Shown here piece by piece: positions 1 to 15,100 of a DNA stretch of 64,000 nucleotides. Location: positions 1,054,001 to 1,118,000 of the forward strand of contig PVNU02004155.1 in the NCBI GenBank assembly GCA_003013855.2, read 5' to 3'. A program made the translations under genes and the position numbers. Below the pieces are notes generated by a model that saw only the letters and a list, made by a program, of their open reading frames with translations, was not told the origin of the DNA and made no database searches. The stretch's first letter is position 1. The number at the start of each line of letters is the position of its first letter. Origin of the DNA: Liriodendron chinense. Lineage: Eukaryota; Streptophyta; Magnoliopsida; Magnoliales; Magnoliaceae.

Positions 1-41
1 AGTTCAGATCAATTTGATTTGTTTTCTAATCCTATTTGTAG

Positions 42-170
42 ATTAATGTTACAATATATGACTGGGATATAGTATGGAAAAGCGCAGTTCTCGGATCTGT
101 GACTGTTCCAGTTGAAGGTGAAGCTCAAACTGGAGCAGTCTGGTACATGCTGGATAGCGCATCAGGGCAG
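42..170 (+). CDS. Exon 1 in window: end of C2 domain
   Basis: The acceptor AG is at 40-41 after a pyrimidine-rich tract, and the donor GTACCA starts at 171. The exon gives 43 codons in phase 0 with no stop, including YDWDIVWKS and WYMLDSASGQ, the last strands of a C2 domain. The protein continues upstream of the window. Intron 1 (171-266, 96 bases) is short and ends in a T-rich tract. Confidence 0.9.
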
Positions 171-3100
171 GTACCACTACTGAATCAGTTCTATTATATG
201 CTTGGAGTTCTTCTATAAGATTTTCTCATCGTGAACATGTATTTTTTTTTTTTTTTTGTTTCTCAGGTTTGTCTTCATATTAAATCAATTAAACTCCCTG
301 TGAGTTCCTCTAGGTAATTGCTTGTTTAACCCAAAATGCCCATGCAACTTAAGTTGAACAAAAGTAATTCAGTTAATTTGTGTCCAGACATTGCGGCTGA
401 GAATGCCAATTTCACCATTAAGAACTATGTCATTCCCCTTACATGCACACCCACAAGTTAATGTATATATCTATAATGTAGTTTTAAAACTTGTTGAGTT
501 GACTCAAAACTCAACCGAGTTGATTCGATTGGATTTTAAGTTGGCTTGATGAGAAACTTGACTAGATCACTTTTTTTTTTTCGAGTCTCATCAAGCTTAT
601 TGAGTTAGTGTTGTTCAGTTTTTTTTTCTTACTTTGTTTTCTAATATCTTTTCATATTTTTGTTAATTAATGCATTTACATTTTAATAGTACCTAACTAT
701 CAAGTTTTTACTTTTGGAGCTTGAATTTAGGGCTTTATCTTTAAGTCAATTTGAACAGATGGCATTCAAGTTGAGTTGGGTTTTTGGGTTTTTGAATCAT
801 GGTTTATATATGGAAATCAGTGCACTCTCTAACTAACTTGTTAGAGAGGCACATTGAAAAGTACTCCTATAGAGCATCATATTATAAAAGAGAGTGCACA
901 TTCCTTGTATACCATATTGTACCATTTTTTTCCTTGTAGATAAGAATCATCCCTATTTGGAATATGTATAGTTGTGCAGACATTTTGAGGTTGTAATGTA
1001 GGAAATGCAATCTATATATGCGGCGGTCTCTCACAATGGGATGACACACATGTCCACATCTCTCTCCTTTCTTGCTATCCTCCTGTATTTTGTAGAGAGT
1101 TGTAAAATTGGGTCTAAATGTTTCCATCTAAATTTCCTACCTATCCAAAACTCCTATCGACCAAACTGAAAGCTGAAACTCCAACCAGCTTAGGACCAAT
1201 TAATGAGTGGCATGTGGCCATGAAAAGTGAAAAAGAGAGATGTCAAAATGGACGTTACTCTGTACCCCTTTTACCTATGCATGTCAACTTTTGTTTTTAA
1301 TTTCTTCCCAATCTTATCCTTGATACAAGAGCAAGGATTCATTTTTGGGTAACTTTCAAAAAATAAAATAAGAATACATTTTCGGGGGAGTACTAAGCAT
1401 CCCCATGCCACTGCATGTGTTGGTCTAGCATATCCTAGCTGCCCATCAGATGGGTCCAAGGTATTCTGTAACAGTAATGGTGGCCGTAACAGACACCGCC
1501 TTTACCTTTTACGATATGGGCTGTAATGGTCATTACGATATCTTTTTTATTAAAAAAAAACTATGAAAAGCCGCCATAACGGCAGTTACAGGTCATTTTT
1601 TTTCCTCCATAAATAGCCATTATGACCCCTGTAACATGTAACGGTTGTCACTGTTACCTTTACTTAATGGGGCAACCATTAACTTTACGTAACGGCCTTT
1701 ACAACCTTGTAGCAGCCGTTACGGCACACCATGGATGGGTTTGACCATTTAGATGATTTGCACCCAACATTAGGTTGGTCCGTTATTCAAGTGTGTAATA
1801 ACGTTTGAAAAACATTGCCAATTTTTTCAGCCATCCATTTGTGTCGTAACTATTGCTTTCCTTAGGAAGTAGATTGACATAATTATTTTTCCAAATTGAA
1901 GTGCAAAATGGGTCGGGTCAACCTGATAGGCCATTGGACTCGACCCGCAAACTAGTGGTTCTTGGTCCAATGTTTAGATCTAAGGGGTGGGTTTTAGTCC
2001 AAAAGTTTGACCTGAATTACTAAATGGGTAGGGTCAAGGTCCTCTCAAAATCAACCTAACCCCGCCAACTCTGACTCAGTTTTTAATTGGGTCCAATTTG
2101 GGTATTACTAAAATGGACCCAATTCAAACCCGACCTAGACATAGACCTAGCCTATAGGCAGTGTTTTAAATATCAATGATATCGGCCGATATATCCCACG
2201 ATATATCTTGTATCCCACTTGTGCGATACGAAACGCACAGGTAGTGCCGATATATCTCACCTATTTGATCCGGTGAGCATTTTCGATTTTTGGAGCATAT
2301 CACACCGGTGATCAGTGTTCAAAATTTCGGTACCGCTACAAGTTTTGCTAGCCGGGGATATGGAAACAATATCGATATCGCTGATAATATCGTTGATAAC
2401 TGGAAATGTGGGGAAAATGGGAAAAACGGTGGAAGCTTTTAGTAAAACCTTAGGAGATGCTAAAATACACATATTTGCATATTTAGGAATAAAAAAATTG
2501 CAAAAAGAATGCATACATAATAGGTTTTTATTTAATGGGGGCCTAAAAGAACGTGCTGTTGTAAGTAATCAGTTCAACCATCTCATCCATCCCATCTATC
2601 CATCCAACCTCTAACCTTCCATCCAAACATCCATTGATATTTCAGAATATCGGCAACACACGATATTTCCCAACAAATCATTGACAACTGAAAAAGAAAC
2701 CAAAGATTGTGGTCTCGATATCGCCATGTTATGATAATGATAATATCGCGATATTATCAATATTATCGTTGACAAACTGAACGTTGCATACAACCATGTG
2801 CTCATAAAAATATGAAATGGGAATTTTTTAATATCCAATTTTTTTTGGTGATATCGATACATTGGCGATATTATTGAAATATTGCAGATACATTGACGAT
2901 ACAAGCAATGCCTGGAATTTACATGGTTGAAAATATTGGCGATACACTGAAGGTATCAATGCATTAGCAATACAAGCAACACCTGGAATTTACACAGTTG
3001 AAAATATTGACTATATCGATACATTGGCGATATTTAGTGATACATTGCTGAATCCTAGAATTTTTTTATACTATTAGTGTTCTCGGTATCGCTACCAGTG

Positions 3101-6100
3101 TTATTGGTATCGCTGAGCTATAAATAGAGATAATATCGGGGATATTTCGATAATATCGGAGATAATTCAAACACTGCCGGTGATATGAAAGATCATAGAT
3201 TTGGAGCTTCAATTTCGAGATTTGGGGGAGATGGCTAAGTTGTGAAAAATTGGGAAAAATCGAAATTTCTCAATTTCTCGCAAATCAATTGCAATCTTTA
3301 TATCCTAACACAAAATCAAACATGTATGTAACCTGATTTAGTGATTCTTCTTTTGCTTTTGAATGTATTGCTTGTGTTTCCATACATGTCTTCTTATGTT
3401 TATAAATTATATGAATAGACTTTGAATATACTTGCATCAGTTCAGTTAGACAATGCATGTATTAGGACCCCATACAAAGGAAACCCCTATTATGTGCACT
3501 TTTGTTTTTGTAATGTTTTGATTTCTAAGTGTGTATTGATGTCTTTTTCAACAATCCTTGAAGTTTCATTGAAAAATTCGACCAAATTCCTAATGTTCCC
3601 ATGTTTCCCAATAACAGCGATACATTACGTGATACAACCGATATATCCCATGCGATAACCGATATGCATCCGTATCCCAAGGGTGCAATACATTACGCGA
3701 TAACGATATTTAAAACATTGCCTAGAGGCTAGACCAAAGAAAAATAGTTAACTACGTATGTGGATTTTTTGTTTTCCTTTTGGCTAGACTATAGCAATAG
3801 TTCACCACCTTTCCTAAAACACAGTTATCCATCCACTACTTGCGACAATCTTGGGCCTGCATGATGGAGAATATCCAAAAATCACATTTACTAAACTACC
3901 TTGACCATCTATTAATTTGCATGGTCCGTGATGGGCCATGCAAGATGGAGAATATGCCAAAAATCACACTAATTGAACTACCCTAAGCATTTGATTTTAC
4001 TTATTGAATTTGGGCCACTAGCCATTTTATCTTTTATTGATAGTCATCACTAATTGGATGGTATGAAACATTTATTTATGTGAAAACTCAAATTGTAATT
4101 TCTGTACCTAACCCAGACCTGTGTCTTGCTTGCTAGCCCAGCTGGAAGACGCCTAGGCGTTTCAACAGCAGGTCTCAAGTTCGAGTGCTAAGGAGGCACA
4201 CTAACCCCACTAGTGGGTGGGTGCATCGTGTGACTAACTGTGTGGGTGCGTTGCGCAGCTAACAGGGTGGGTGTGTTGCATGACTAACAAAAAAAAAAAA
4301 AAAAAAAACCCGGCCTAACCCACTAAACTAATGAGTTGGCCATTTTTGACATCGATCCGATCTAGATCCAACTCGAATTTTAATGGGTTGTGTCTGGGCC
4401 CAAAATTTCAACTCAATCTTAATTGGGTTAAGGTCAGGTGACCCCTTGTCCCGACCTGATTAGATGCATTTGCAGCCATAGTGCCAATGTATACTTGCGA
4501 TGGGCCCCACCCAATGGATGATTTGGATCATGTACCTGTCAGCCATGGCGACACATGGGGTGCTGTGTACATGGGCTTTCTTGTTCCAGTGCAGGAGCTC
4601 TGTGAAGCACCAAGTGTGATAATACGGAATTGATCATCTATAGGTAATAGAAACCCAACTTGGTGGTGTAGAACCATCTTTTCTGCTAACAACTTGCATA
4701 AGATATCTGTACCATGAAAGTCATAGTGTCCACCATGATAATCACTCCTCTAAAATTAGGGTGATCTAGTCATCCGGTGGGCGAAACTTGTATGTTGATT
4801 TGGACCATTGGTTGTCCATTCATCTCAACATTATCTGATGAGTGGATTTGCTTGATTTTTGTGCAAGGTGATCTTCATGGTATTGGTAGGGCCTACTGGA
4901 ATGTTCTACATAAGGGGCACGTTGGCCGGAAAGATGGTATGGCACCACTGTGTTACCGCTTGTAGGTGGTCTCTTCTGCATAATACGAGAAAACTTTAGA
5001 TTCCTATGATAGTAAACCACCATTTTAAAATGGTGTGGGCTTCATCCATCATACGCATGGCATAGTTGTAAGCTAGTCTTGACCGTCTAAATTATGAATT
5101 CTATGGTGGATGGAACATAATCCAAAATCACACTGAGATGTGGTAGTAACCATCCAATTTTACTCATTGAATTTGGATCGCCCACTATTTGACTTTTAAC
5201 CATCCATTATAGCTACCCTATTGAATGGTTGTGATCCATGACTAAGTTATCCATATCGGATCAGCTGATACGTTTATATCATATCTGTATTGGCGTTTTA
5301 CGATACGTGATACGTGGTCGTATTGGCCTCGAGGCAAAAAATGGGCCATGCTGGCTTGTATTGGTCAATACAAGGTGTATCAACATCAATGCATGTTTTG
5401 ATGTGGGCCAACATGTGCTGATATTGCCATGAAGGCCCAAATTTGAAAATTTCTTTTTTCCAAATTTTCTCAATTTTCCTCTTCATTTTCATTTCAACCA
5501 AAGTGAAAGCTAAGAAAGTCATTTTGGACTAGATCCTGAACTATTTCGGGGATCAAAATAAAAAACTTCAGCGGGATTAAAAGAATTGAAGTGGAATGGA
5601 CCATTACGGGGAAAATTAGAAAAAGGAGTTCATCTTCCTTTTTTTATATTTCAGTATAATGGGCTATAATACACCAAATCATACTTGATTCGTGTTCAAT
5701 TAGGGATTGGTTGAGTTTCAACCAGCCAACTTGACAGACAACATTCTTATCAAGAATGGCCCGATATAAATTTGAATACATGTTCAAACATGGAAAAGAT
5801 AATGGATCTTTTAATATCTCAAGTTGCCCTTTTTTTTTAATCTCTGATATTTTTTGTAATCTTTTGCCTAAAAAAATTCAACCAATATGAGGCCAATACC
5901 AATATGCAAAGCCTGTATCATATCATTTTTCCAAAACCATGGTTAGGATTGCTCAATAAGTTTGATTGTCAGGTTATGGACTACCCACAATATGCCCCAC
6001 AATTTGATTGGTATGAATACCTATTCATATGTGTCATATGTGAGGAAGACGAGTTCCCACCAAAATGGTTGTCACATACCATGGCAGTCTTGTCCTACAA

Positions 6101-9100
6101 GAAAGAAGTTCATTTCACCAATGTTGCAACTTAGGGTTAACGTTGGAATAGAGAAAACATCTCCTTGAATAATAAATTTTCTAAAACCACCCGTCTTCTT
6201 TTGTATGATTATTTAAAAAGTTACAAGCAAATGGGTGCCTTGATGTAGGTCCCAATGAGGAAGGGTACATGGGTGATATGTTAATGTCAACAGCCTTTTT
6301 TTGAAGTTAACTAGAACTATAGGACTACAACCATGGTTTCCACAATCATGTAGCATATTGGCAAATGTCTATAATGAAATAAATCACTCATGCTGTGGCC
6401 CCACCATGGATTGGCCAATACCAAAAATTCCCTTGACCATCTGATGATAGTAACTTAAATGTCTAATTAGTGAGTTTTTCCTTATGAATGTGAAACATTA
6501 CATGGGTGATATGTTTAGTTCAACTGCCTTTTTTGAAGTTGACCAAAATTATAGGGATAGAGAGTGGTTTCTGCAATCATGTAGCATAGTTGCAAATGCC
6601 TATAATTGTGGTTGGAGGACCGGGGTTTGAAGATAAGGTCAAGGGTTGTTCTTTTGCTCAGGTTGGAAGTGCTAGATGTTGATTTGCATTGAAATTAAAA
6701 TTTATGAAAGGTTAAATCAAAGTGTGCAACTAGGATGTTCGTCATTAAATGAGGTCATCGGAAGGAACATTCATGAGAACAGTCAAATGGGCTTTTCACG
6801 AAATCGTTGGAAGGAGCAATCATGAGAATGTCCGAGGGAGCGGTCATGAAATCACCAGAGGGAGAAATCTAGGGAATGTTGGAGACAACATTCCCGGGAT
6901 ATTTCAAATGAAGAGCTTCTTCGGGTGTCGAAGGGCTGAAGGGAAGAACACAATCGAAAAGCTGTGGTGATTAAAAATCTACCATCCAGCAGTCGGTAAG
7001 GGAGACGATCCAAAGGACAAAGGTAAGTTGGAAAACCAGGATGGAAGATCGGGGGAAATTCTTTTCATGGTTTGACAAGGGGGACTCTATCGAGGGGTGG
7101 ATAAAGATGATGGGGAAGAAGAACAGGAGGGAGAGAATTGGCCGCCCCCTAGGCACCCTTGTTAGAGTATCCTACTTTGTTCGTGGAATCGTTTCCATTG
7201 GAGTGGGACAAATATACATTCACTCGGGTTTTTGGTAAAGCTGGAAACATTAAAGAAGGTTATTATCCATACTAGTCGTAAGACATCCTTCATCTGTGGA
7301 TTTGCTTTTGTCTGGATGTTGATTGAGGAGGTCGACAATGCGGTGGAATTCATTTGTGGATGAAGCTACGGGGGTATCAAGATCTCCATACAACAAGCTA
7401 AGTACGGACCGGGAGAGGTGAACAATAGAAAATCCTAGGAGGGTGGGAGAAGAGCATCTCCATCGGCGAAGCAAAAGGAAATGAATCTTGATAAAAGGCC
7501 CACTGAGGTAACAGATACAATCAAAAGGGTGACCAACGCAGAAAGTAGATCATTTGCAAAGGTTGTTGCAGACAAGGGTAAAGGAGAGATGCATGAGATA
7601 GAATCTCAGGGAGGACCTAGAAGGCTCAAGAAAAAAAATCTCAAATCAGTGGGTCTGGAAGGGTCTCAAGAGGAACTAGTGGTGTGTGTCGATCCTCATG
7701 TGGTGGAAGATTCAAGAAGACTTCTACAATGGTCGGTGATTGTCCAAACATTAGAGGACACAACATTGGAAGACTTAAGGGTCTGTTTGTTTTGCATTTC
7801 ACAGAGGTAAATGCATGTAAATGAGTAATCATTACTTAGCCAGGTAAGTGGTGGGTATTTCCACCATTTCACCCCTGTTAAATCCACTGTTTGATGAAAG
7901 ATGCAGAAGATGAAATGAGTCATCATTTATCATTTTCATTGTTTGATTTTTGGCTAGGGAGGAGAATGCAATTGTTTATTGATGCTAGGGGCATGCGATG
8001 ACCTAACCCTAGATGCATGTATATTCAGTTGGAAGATATTCAAATAATAAAATTACGAAACTAACTACTTTCAATTAGAGGAAACTAACAAATCTCAACA
8101 CTGAAGATGAGATCCGTCCGTCCGGATCATGCCCCTTCACATAAAACCATGTAAAATCGTAAAACAGGGAGGATCTAGGGATATGAGGATATCTCAGATC
8201 TAGCATAGACCAGTCCACAGTCAAGTTTGGATCTGGTTCTCATGGCTAGGCATCCCTCTTTTCGATCGTACCCAAAGGGGGGGGGGGGAGGGGGGGGGGG
8301 GGTTCAGAAAAGGACGAGGGATGTCGAAAAGCAATGGGTTCTCATGAAGCACGAATTAGGAATCAAAAGAAGCTTACCTTTCCTTGCACCTTGAAGAAAA
8401 ACGGAAGAAACTCACGAATAGAGAAGAGAAAAACGGAAACTCCGGGGTGGAATCCTCAACACCCGAGGGTCAATCCTGAAACCCTAATCACTCAAACAAG
8501 GAGGAAGAAACTCACGAATTCTCTATTCATTCAATAATATCGAAATAGGGTTTCTCACAGTATATATAAGCTACGAAAATAAAAAAAGTGCACTAAAGTT
8601 CCTGAAAACCAAAGAAATAACATGGAAACGTCTAAAGTAAATAACGACACTAAAGCGCCTAAGAAACAAAGAAATAAACAGAAAAGCGCCTAAACGTAAA
8701 TCCGCTCCATGGTCCAGCGGTCATGATGCTCCTGCGCGATCCTGCATCTCGCGTACTCGTAACGCGTCAGAAAATGGGCTCGGCGTCCATCCACATCAAC
8801 TCGTCTGCTCTAACACTCGATCTGCGACGTCGCCTCCTCTGGTACACTTTTAAAGGGTGCACCACTGATGTCTGCATCATTTATCCATGGTATGGTGCTC
8901 CCCATACCGTTCGTTAACTTAGTTGATGATCATTTGATGCATATTATCCCCCCTGCGATAGTGTATGGTCCACTTGGTCGTCCATGCATTGGATGTGTTT
9001 TCAATGTCCACAAGAAAACTCTTTCTACGGTCCAGATGGGTTTGTTGTTGACCATCAAACGAAATGAAGTGGGCCTGTCCTATAGTATAGTGAGCCACCT

Positions 9101-12100
9101 GCGTTATATATTTGTCATCCAAGATGTTTGGTGTGGCATGACCCACATGACTTATGGAATTGCCGTTCGTCACCTATGCAACCCACAGAGCTCTGTGACT
9201 AGTGTCATTGGCAATGGGCTTCCTTCAAATCCATCACTTGTAATGGGAACATTTCTGTTTTTCTGGTCCACTAGGTGGCCATTTGTGACAAATGCAAAAC
9301 AATCACAACAAAAAAGGGAGTGGACCAGTGCGAGACCCCGACCACCAGATGTATGCTGGTGGGCCTCCTTGATGAACTCTACAACTCAAAGTTTTATGAA
9401 AGAGGGAATGACTTTCGTACCTGAGCTTACGAGAGCTTCGGGACAAAACAAATTACTTAGGAGAAGAAGATCCTTTTTCCCGATGACGACCGACTGCAAA
9501 AGGAAGACCATCAACTGAAGTAGTGTTAGCTGTTCATTATCGTTTGCATGATTCCTGACAATATAGAAGGTTGGTTTGGAGAAGAAACAAACCTCACGAC
9601 CAAGGAGATGAAGATTAAGAAGGAAACAGAGACATTGCTTTACTAGATATTGGAACCAGAAATGGGTATTGTTTTTAACAGTGCACCTGCGGACTACCTC
9701 AATCAGAGACACGTCTCTTCAAAGCCTCGATAAGGTCGATCGTCATCTGCTGGGATTTGGTTCGATTTCAACGGGATTTCCTCTCTATCAAAGTGTAATT
9801 ACACTTTTGCCCATATGAGGTATTTACTTCCTAAACCAAACACCGGTCACAAGGCAATAATGACCGACTTACCTGTATTTACATCTTGTTAATGCGAAAC
9901 AAACAGACCCTAAGGGTTTGGGTGAAAGGAGCTTGCGGGCCTTTTGATGGGGAGTTCTCCCTATGCCCAATAGGCAATAAAGAGATTTGGATCGCGGTAA
10001 GACTGGGGACAAATGTGGAGCGGCTATTCAGGTAGGTTGGAGGTCTAATGCTCAGTTGTAGGCTGTGGAAGGAAATTTCTTTGTTAAGCGAGGTGGAAGA
10101 GTGGTTCCTCCTTTGCTGCACCCCCCCCCCCCCCCCCCCGCTCTCTCTTAAGCTTTGGTCCTTAGAGGTGTTTCGGGCAATCATCTTGTTAGGGAGAGGT
10201 GAGCACTATAGACCCAGAGACTGGAAGCAGGCACAAAAGTTAGTGCCGCCTGGCTTTTGGTGAGGAATCAAAGGGCACTTAGTATCCGGAAGTCATCTCG
10301 ATTCATGTTGGCTCCTTCCATGTGTCGATGAAGGTGGAGAATGAAGATTCCAGATCAACCTGCTTACCAGTGAGGAGAGGTTTGGAAGACTAGGTAGAAG
10401 AAAGTGAAGGGGACACAACAAGAGGTTGTCAAGGAAGAAGGAGAACTTTCTCCATACTCCTACAAGACACTGGAAGGGAGAAAGCTATCATGTCCAAAGC
10501 TGGTTGGCGGGCAGACTGGCACGTGGGGTTGTCCACACGGATCGTCGACACGTGTCCCCGATGTCGCATGGACAGTAGGGATGAAGGCATAGCCCATTTT
10601 AGCCTTAAAATCTTATGATTTGTCACCAGAGCCTGATGCTCGTGCGGCGCATGCGAGCTCGGATGGCAGGAGATCATTATTCTAGGATCTAGATGGCAAG
10701 TCGAGACTGATGTGGATACGGGAAATGGTCAGACATCAGGCGGAGGAGAAGTCGAAACACGACATGTGTTCGATGGAGAATGATTTCGAAGGAGCTTCGG
10801 AAGAGGGTGTTGAGGGGAAAGAGACATGTGGCTCTGAGGCGTTAGACTTCGAGGCTGAAGTGGAATTCGAAAGTACAGGCTCATGAATACTCGGTAGGCG
10901 GGAGATTGAGGTTAGCTCCAGGGATGAGGTGGAGGAAGCAGGAGCCTCGAGTGTCAAGTTCGGTGCCGAGGTTGATGCTAATAAGGGATCGATCGATCTT
11001 CTTGCGGGCGAAGTTGAAACTCGTGCGGAAAAGGACATTGACACATTACACTTGACACTCATGCCAATTCTACCTTGTGTGGGTCCAAATCAATTGCCCA
11101 CTTGTGTGCCCCTTTTACGACGCACGTGTAATGATTCATTCTTTTTATATTTATGGCTTTCGACGGAATTCGAAGATCAAACACTCCTTAGGACTACCTA
11201 CATTGGAAAACATTGTCTCAAGGGTGATTCTTAGGCAGCCATCGACAACACCGATTCAAGGGTGACAACAATCATAGATCATGATTCACGCATGACTGAA
11301 GGGACTGGACCAGGACATCCTGAGCCCCCGCAAGAGCTGTTATGTTTGGAAACCAACAACGCAGTGGCGCTTGGTGTATCGAAAGGCGATGAACTTTTAA
11401 ACATTGTGCCATTACAATCACCGAGGACCTAGGATGAGCAAAACGGCAGAGAACGGGTCGTTGTCGATCAACAATTTCTTCAGGAGTGATGACTTCCAAT
11501 TTGAGAGCCATCGACTGAGACAAAAAATGGTTGAGGGATAGGTTTGGGACGTGTGGGGAGAATGGTGGGGGTTTCTTATTGTCAATCAAATGACGATGTG
11601 AAAGAAGCCATGCAATTCGGTAGCAGTAAGAGGCAAATAGTGCTTGCATATTTAACCGACAACATCGATTAAGTCTCTTAGGGGGTGGAGGGAACTTTAA
11701 AACCTGGAGTCTTCTATAAACTACGACTCTGATAGTAGAGGGGTAAAGCTTTGGCCTGATGAAGATGATTTCTTGGAATGTTTAGGGGCTAGGGAGTAGA
11801 GAGAAGAGACAACAAGTTTGGGAGGTCTGCCATAAAGCCAAAGCACAGGTGACTTCACTTTAAGAAACTAAGCTGCAATCTTCTGACGATCAGATTCTCA
11901 ACTCCCTATGGGGCCAAAAGTATAAAGAGTGGGTGGTGTTGGATGCTTTCAGGGTGGTGGGGGCAATCGTTGTAGCTTGGAGCTCGCAAAAGTGGGAAAG
12001 ACAGGACAACCGGGTAGGTAAGTTTTTTGTTTTTGTTGTCCTTAAGGATAAAGCTTCTAGTTTTTGTTGGACTTTTACGTCTATATACTGACCCATGTCA

Positions 12101-15100
12101 AGCTTCTCTTAGGCCTCTTCCATGGGATGAGCTACGTAATCAGGGCCAGATGGCAACACCCTTGGTGTCTGGGTGGCAACTTCAATGTCACTAGGTTTTC
12201 TTATGAGCGCTTGAAGAACAACAAAATCATGACTAGCATGAGGGGATTCTCTAATCGGGTGCAACGGAATGAAATGGTGGATCTAGTACTAGAAGGAGCT
12301 CCGTTTACTTGGAATAATGGTCAGTGGACCCCAACCATGTCCTAAACTGACAGATTCCTCTTATCGGTGAACTGGATTGAAAAGTATCCAATTTCCAAGC
12401 AAGTGGGTTGGCCCAAAATCTTCTCTATGTAGACTTGTGTAGAAGAAGAGAGAAAAGTGGAAGAGAAGGCTTGGAGACTCAAAATGTGAGCTTCTCCCTT
12501 TTTTTATTTTCTTTTAATATGTAGGGTTACCCCTAATTACATCATAACCCCCTACTCTTTACTTAATTACAAATAGGGCTCTACTTAACATAGAATAAGA
12601 GAAAAGCATATATTTCCAACACTCCCCCTCAAGTTGCTGTATGAATATATGTCATACCCAACCTTCCAGACACTTCTTGTAGCATAGGTGAACTGAGAGG
12701 CCTTTGTAAAAATATTTGCTGGTTGCTTTGTTGATTTGACAAAAGGTGTGCTCAACGCTCTAAAAGAAATCTTTTCCCGAATGAAGTGGATGTCGACCTC
12801 AATATGCTTGGTCCTCTCATGGAGAACTGAATCAGAGGCAATATGTATAACAGCTTGGTTGTCACAATAAAGTGGGCTAGCGGAGGAATCAGGAAACCCA
12901 AGTTCTACCATTATGGATCTCAACCACAAAATTTCACATGCCCTATGAGCCATAGCCCGAAATTCTGCTTCTAGCACTGGATCGAGATATAACAGACTGT
13001 TTTTTACTTCTCCAGGTCACTAAGTTGCTTCCAACAAATGTACAGTAGCCAGAGGTAGATTTTATGCCAGTCGGGCAACTGCCCAGTCAACATCAAAGTA
13101 CCCAATAATATCAACATGTCCATGATTAGCATAGAGAATACCATGTCCCAGACATGTCACATCACTTCAAGTATCTCAGTATTCGATACACTTCATCTAG
13201 ATGGGGTGATCTTGGCAAATGCATGAATCTGCTGACAATGCCAACTGCCTGAGTAATGTCTAGCCTCGTGATAATTAAGTAGATCAACTTGCCTCCCAAC
13301 CTCTGGTACATACCCGGGTCAGTCAAAATATCATCTTCAAACTCATGTAATGAGTGCTTCTGATCCATAAGAGATGAAGCAGGACGAGTCCCAAGTTTAC
13401 CAGTCTCATTCAGCAGATCAAGAGTATACTTCCTTCGGAATATGAAGATGCCCTTGGACGAACGAGCAACTTCAACCCCTAAGAGGTATCTATGAGGACT
13501 CAAATCCTTAATTTCAAACTCCTTACCCAAGGAACTATTTGCTATGCTCAATGAATTCTAAGTCATCTCCAGTGATGATAATATCATCCACATATACGAG
13601 AATATGGTGCGACCCTTTTGCTGAGTATGAATAAACACAGTGTGATCTAACTAACACCGCTTGAATCCAAACGAGATGACTGCATAGCTAAACCAAGCAA
13701 ACCACGCTCATGAAGATTGCTTAAGGCTATAGAGAGCCTTTTTCAGCTTACACATGTTTCCATTCTGCCCCTTAAGCTGAAAACTAGAGGGAAGATCTAT
13801 ATACACGTCTTCAGTAAGGTCACTATGAAGGAAGGCATTTTTTACGTCCAACTGAAACAAAGGCCAGGAGAGATTTGCTACCAAGGAGATACTCAGAGGA
13901 ACAAAGTTTAACTTGGCAACGGGAGAAAAAGTCTCAGTATAATCCATGCCATAATTCTTAGTGTGAACCTTAGCAACCAGGTGGGCCTTATATCGTTCAA
14001 TAGAGCTATCCACCCGATACTTGATAGAGTATACCCATTTGCATCGAATAGTATGCTTACCCATGGGTAAGTGAACAAACAAGGACTCATGTGCCATTCT
14101 ATCCAACGCAACCATTTCAACCTCCATCTCATGCTTCCACTTAGGGACTACAAGAGCCTCAAGAACAGACTTAGGAATAGATGAAGTAGAAATAGCAACA
14201 AGAAAAGCACGATATGAGGGTGACACAGAGTCATAGGAGAGAAACTTAGAGATAGTATGCAAGGTTGGATGATGGCTATGAGTACGAGAAGCTATAAGAG
14301 ATGATGGAGAAATATTGGAGTTACCTAATGTAGGAAGAGAAACTACTAGTAGTGCAGGTGGCAGTCTCGATTTTCGGCGGACATAAGTGAGAATCTGCTT
14401 AGGTGCCGCAACAGGAGTAGTAGGCGGAGCATCAACCAAAGGCATAGGCAGAGAATCATGTTGATCAGCACAATCAATGGAAGCAGACACAAAAAAGAAG
14501 GGTTGTTCCTCAAAGAAGGTAACATCCATGGAGACAGAATTTTTGAGCACACAGATCATAACACCTGATAGCCTTTGTGTGGAAGAGAATAACCAAGAAA
14601 GATGCACTTGACGAACTGGTTATCAAACTTATCCCTCTTGGGGCCTAGTGAGTGTACAAAACATACACAACAAAAAACATTAGGAGGGATAGTAAATAGA
14701 GCACAGTCAGGGTTGAATGTACAAAACAGAGTTTTGCCATTTAAAACACGTGAAGGCATATGATTGATTAAGTAGCACGATGTCAAAAGAGCTGCTAGAC
14801 CAATATGATTTAGGAACTTTCATACCACTCAAAAGTGAGTGAGTCACTTCAAGAAGATGGCGGATTCTTGTGCTTAGCCACGCCATTTTGCTGGGGTGTG
14901 TAAGCACAAGAAAACTGATGAAGAATGCCATGTTCTTGAAGATAGGAGGTAAAAACTTTCGATACATAGTCACCTCCATTATCAGAATGAATGGTTTGAA
15001 TAGCACAATCATATTGGGTTTTGATCATTTGATGGAATGATCGAAAAAATGGCAAAAGTTCATCACGCTGTTTCAGCAAGTGTGTACCCAAGTAACATGA

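Larger units (their letters stand above)
1900..4478. repeat. Degraded GGGTCGGGT-rich repeat, split by two insertions
   Basis: Segments 1900-2150 and about 4309-4478 are rich in GGGTCGGGT/ACCCGACC-type words, and their outer ends (GTGCAAAATGGGTCGGG, and a TGCAAATG-like complement on the right) resemble hAT MITE ends. The element at 2159-3720 and the SINE at 4121-4308 interrupt it. No clear target duplication was found, so treating the two segments as one element is an inference. Confidence 0.3.
7779..9910. mobile_element. PIF/Harbinger-type non-autonomous element
   Basis: The left end GGGTCTGTTTGTTTTGCATT and the complement of the right end GGGTCTGTTTGTTTCGCATT form a TIR of about 20 bases with one mismatch. 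TAA occurs on both sides (7776-7778 and 9911-9913), the 3-base target typical of Harbinger. The 2,132-base interior has no recognisable transposase. It splits L1 ORF1 and contains a solo LTR. Confidence 0.8.

Noticed and set aside
4134..4188. A true tRNA gene
   Set aside because: Boxes A and B are present but there is no acceptor-stem closure, and a poly(A) tail follows, so it is a SINE head.
8868..9518. A 216-residue open frame as a transposase or host gene
   Set aside because: No domain or catalytic motif, no splice context, and it lies in the non-coding interior of the Harbinger-type element.
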